Part shown: piece by piece, positions 5,548 through 6,440 of the stretch
Numbering within the stretch: the first letter of the stretch is position 1
Layout of the letters: every line of letters begins with the position of its first letter
DNA from: Chloroflexota bacterium
GTDB lineage: Bacteria > Chloroflexota > Limnocylindria > Limnocylindrales > CSP1-4
DNA length: 6,440 nucleotides
NCBI GenBank assembly: GCA_013695255.1
Contig: JACDAV010000156.1
Location: 1-6,440, forward strand
Direction: 5' to 3'
The notes under the pieces: generated by a model
What the model was told of the DNA's origin: nothing
Databases searched by the model: none
Seen by the model: the letters and a program-made list of their open reading frames with translations, nothing else
Position numbers and translations under genes: made by a program

Positions 5548-5999
5548 CCGAGGCCGAGCGCCTTCCACGCCGGTCCACCCGGCGCCTCGATCAGCTCCAC
5601 GAGCACACCATGGCCGGCGCGCGGATGCACGAACGCGACGGGTCCCTCGGCCCCGGCGCGGGGCGCGGTGTCGATGAGCTCCACGCCTTCGCGCTGAAGA
5701 TCGCCCAGCGCCCTCGCCAGATTCTCGACCTCGTAGCAGACGTGGTGGATCCCCTCCCCGCGGGCCTCGAGGAACCGCGCGACACCCGTGCCACCGTCGG
5801 TCGGCTCGACGAGCTCGATCCTCGACTCACCCACCCCCAGGAAGGCGATCCGGACCCGGTCCGCCGGGATGTCGGCGATGCGCTCCACGGCCAGCCCGAG
5901 CCGATCGCGATGGAAGGGCAGGGCGTCCTCGATCGAGCGGACGACGATCGCCACGTGGTGGATCCGACCCGGCGGCTGGCTCCCGGTCATCCTGCCCAT
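5544..5999 (-). CDS. mce: Methylmalonyl-CoA epimerase
   Basis: This enzyme interconverts the (S) and (R) forms of methylmalonyl-CoA, linking propionyl-CoA carboxylase to the B12-dependent mutase. The 151-aa length is normal for this vicinal-oxygen-chelate (glyoxalase) fold of two paired beta-alpha-beta3 modules. Module one opens with IHHVAIVV (13-20) and ends with SRIELVEP (59-66). Module two opens with IHHVCYEV (84-91) and ends with VLVELIEAP (132-140). The likely metal ligands are His15, Glu62, His86 and Glu135, matching His, Gln, His and Glu in the Propionibacterium enzyme with Gln replaced by Glu, which I believe is common elsewhere in the family. VAFVHPRAGHGVLVEL (121-136) is characteristic of the epimerase. 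The ATG at 5999 is 6 nt after the mutase stop, with a GAG-rich stretch before it; an ATG at 5990 is an alternative. The stop overlaps the next gene's ATG. Confidence 0.93.
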   Translation of the reverse strand: MGRMTGSQPPGRIHHVAIVVRSIEDALPFHRDRLGLAVERIADIPADRVRIAFLGVGESRIELVEPTDGGTGVARFLEARGEGIHHVCYEVENLARALGDLQREGVELIDTAPRAGAEGPVAFVHPRAGHGVLVELIEAPGGPAWKALGLG

Positions 6000-6005
6000 T
6001 CTCGC

Positions 6006-6440
6006 TCAGACCGTGATCAGCTCGCGGTGCTCGCCCCAGGCGGCGCGCAGCCGGTCGCTGATCTCTCCAACCGTGGCATACGCGTCGACGGCCTCGATGA
6101 TCGGCGGCAGCAGGTTCTCGCCCGCACGCGCTGCGTCGTCCAGGCGACCGATGGCCGCGCGCCATGCGCCCGCGTCCCGCTCGGCCCGGACGCGGCGGAC
6201 CGACTCGACCTGCCGACGTTCATCGCCCGGATCGATCCGGTGCAGCTTCGGCGGCCCGGCGGGCGCCTCGTCGTGATACCGGTTGACCCCGATGACGACC
6301 CGGTCGCCCCGCTCCACCTCGCGCTGGACGCGGAATGCCGACTCCTGGATCTGGCGCTGCTGGAAGCCTGCCTCGATGGCGCGCAGCGTTCCCCCGAGCG
6401 CCTCGATCTCATCGAGTAGCAGCTGGGCAGCCGCCTCCAG
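6006..6440 (-). CDS. mcmA1: Methylmalonyl-CoA mutase large (catalytic) subunit, C-terminal part
   Basis: The mutase rearranges (R)-methylmalonyl-CoA to succinyl-CoA using adenosylcobalamin. The window holds the last 144 residues; the start lies beyond base 6440. The segment reads ALGGTLRAIEAGFQQRQIQE, then SAFRVQREVERGDRVVIGVN, then a run with DPGDERRQVESVRRVRAERD and AGENLLPPIIEAVDAYATVG, the standard end of the TIM-barrel catalytic chain. The chain stops soon after, at ELITV, with no cobalamin-binding domain (no DxHxxG), so this is the two-subunit form and a separate small B12-binding subunit is expected elsewhere. Related acyl-CoA mutases (isobutyryl- or 2-hydroxyisobutyryl-CoA mutase) share this segment, and their substrate-determining residues are upstream of the window. 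The adjoining epimerase, 6 nt downstream, makes methylmalonyl-CoA much the likeliest substrate. Confidence 0.9.
   Translation of the reverse strand: MEAAAQLLLDEIEALGGTLRAIEAGFQQRQIQESAFRVQREVERGDRVVIGVNRYHDEAPAGPPKLHRIDPGDERRQVESVRRVRAERDAGAWRAAIGRLDDAARAGENLLPPIIEAVDAYATVGEISDRLRAAWGEHRELITV

Noticed and set aside
4469..5578. 369-aa minus frame spanning two convergent genes
   Set aside because: Arg/Ala/Pro-rich translation overlapping two well supported genes in other frames; no start signal or motif.
5292..6419. 375-aa plus-strand frame opposite mce and the mutase
   Set aside because: Runs across gene boundaries opposite clearly recognised enzymes; composition is Arg/Pro/Asp-rich without motifs.

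Overview
This is a GC-rich bacterial chromosome segment of ordinary density. Genes lie nearly end to end, with several overlapping stop/start codons, and high GC opens long spurious reading frames on both strands. GC content, a two-subunit-type methylmalonyl-CoA mutase, and an ECF sigma factor paired with a membrane-anchored TolB/PD40 propeller protein suggest Chloroflexota, possibly an uncultured soil or freshwater lineage. That placement is inference; no rRNA or other marker gene is present.

Layout, left to right. (1) Bases 1-312, minus: the N-terminal 104 residues of an isocitrate dehydrogenase running off the left edge, with a -10-like box so close to its ATG that the mRNA may be leaderless. 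(2) Bases 415-2201, minus: a two-gene unit, an ECF sigma factor overlapped by 4 nt by a single-pass membrane protein with a cytoplasmic N-terminus and an extracytoplasmic PD40/TolB-like propeller, the probable anti-sigma factor. (3) Bases 2202-2396: a divergent intergenic region with a perfect 9+9 bp inverted repeat in the sigma-gene leader, a second 7+7 bp hairpin, and a repeated hexamer near the sucC side. (4) Bases 2397-4941, plus: sucC and sucD (4-nt overlap), then after 11 nt an unrecognised acidic 156-aa protein. (5) Bases 4951-6440, minus, convergent with the previous unit: in transcription order, the C-terminus of the methylmalonyl-CoA mutase large subunit, methylmalonyl-CoA epimerase, and a secreted or membrane-anchored protein with two tandem copies of a domain resembling the FtsH extracytoplasmic domain.

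The metabolic genes meet at succinyl-CoA: isocitrate dehydrogenase lies two steps upstream of it in the TCA cycle, SucCD interconverts it with succinate while making ATP or GTP, and epimerase plus mutase connect it to methylmalonyl-CoA and hence propionyl-CoA. The sigma/anti-sigma pair sits in the middle and is divergent from sucCD, so the shared intergenic region could link an envelope signal to the operon, though nothing in the sequence proves it.

The least ordinary items are the tandem FtsH_ext-like protein with no protease attached, translationally coupled to the epimerase; the 156-aa protein behind sucD; the sigma/anti-sigma pair lacking the usual zinc motif; and the perfect inverted repeat at the start of the sigma-factor transcript. 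I see no RNA gene, CRISPR array, insertion sequence or attachment site, and no gene-free stretch over 300 bases.
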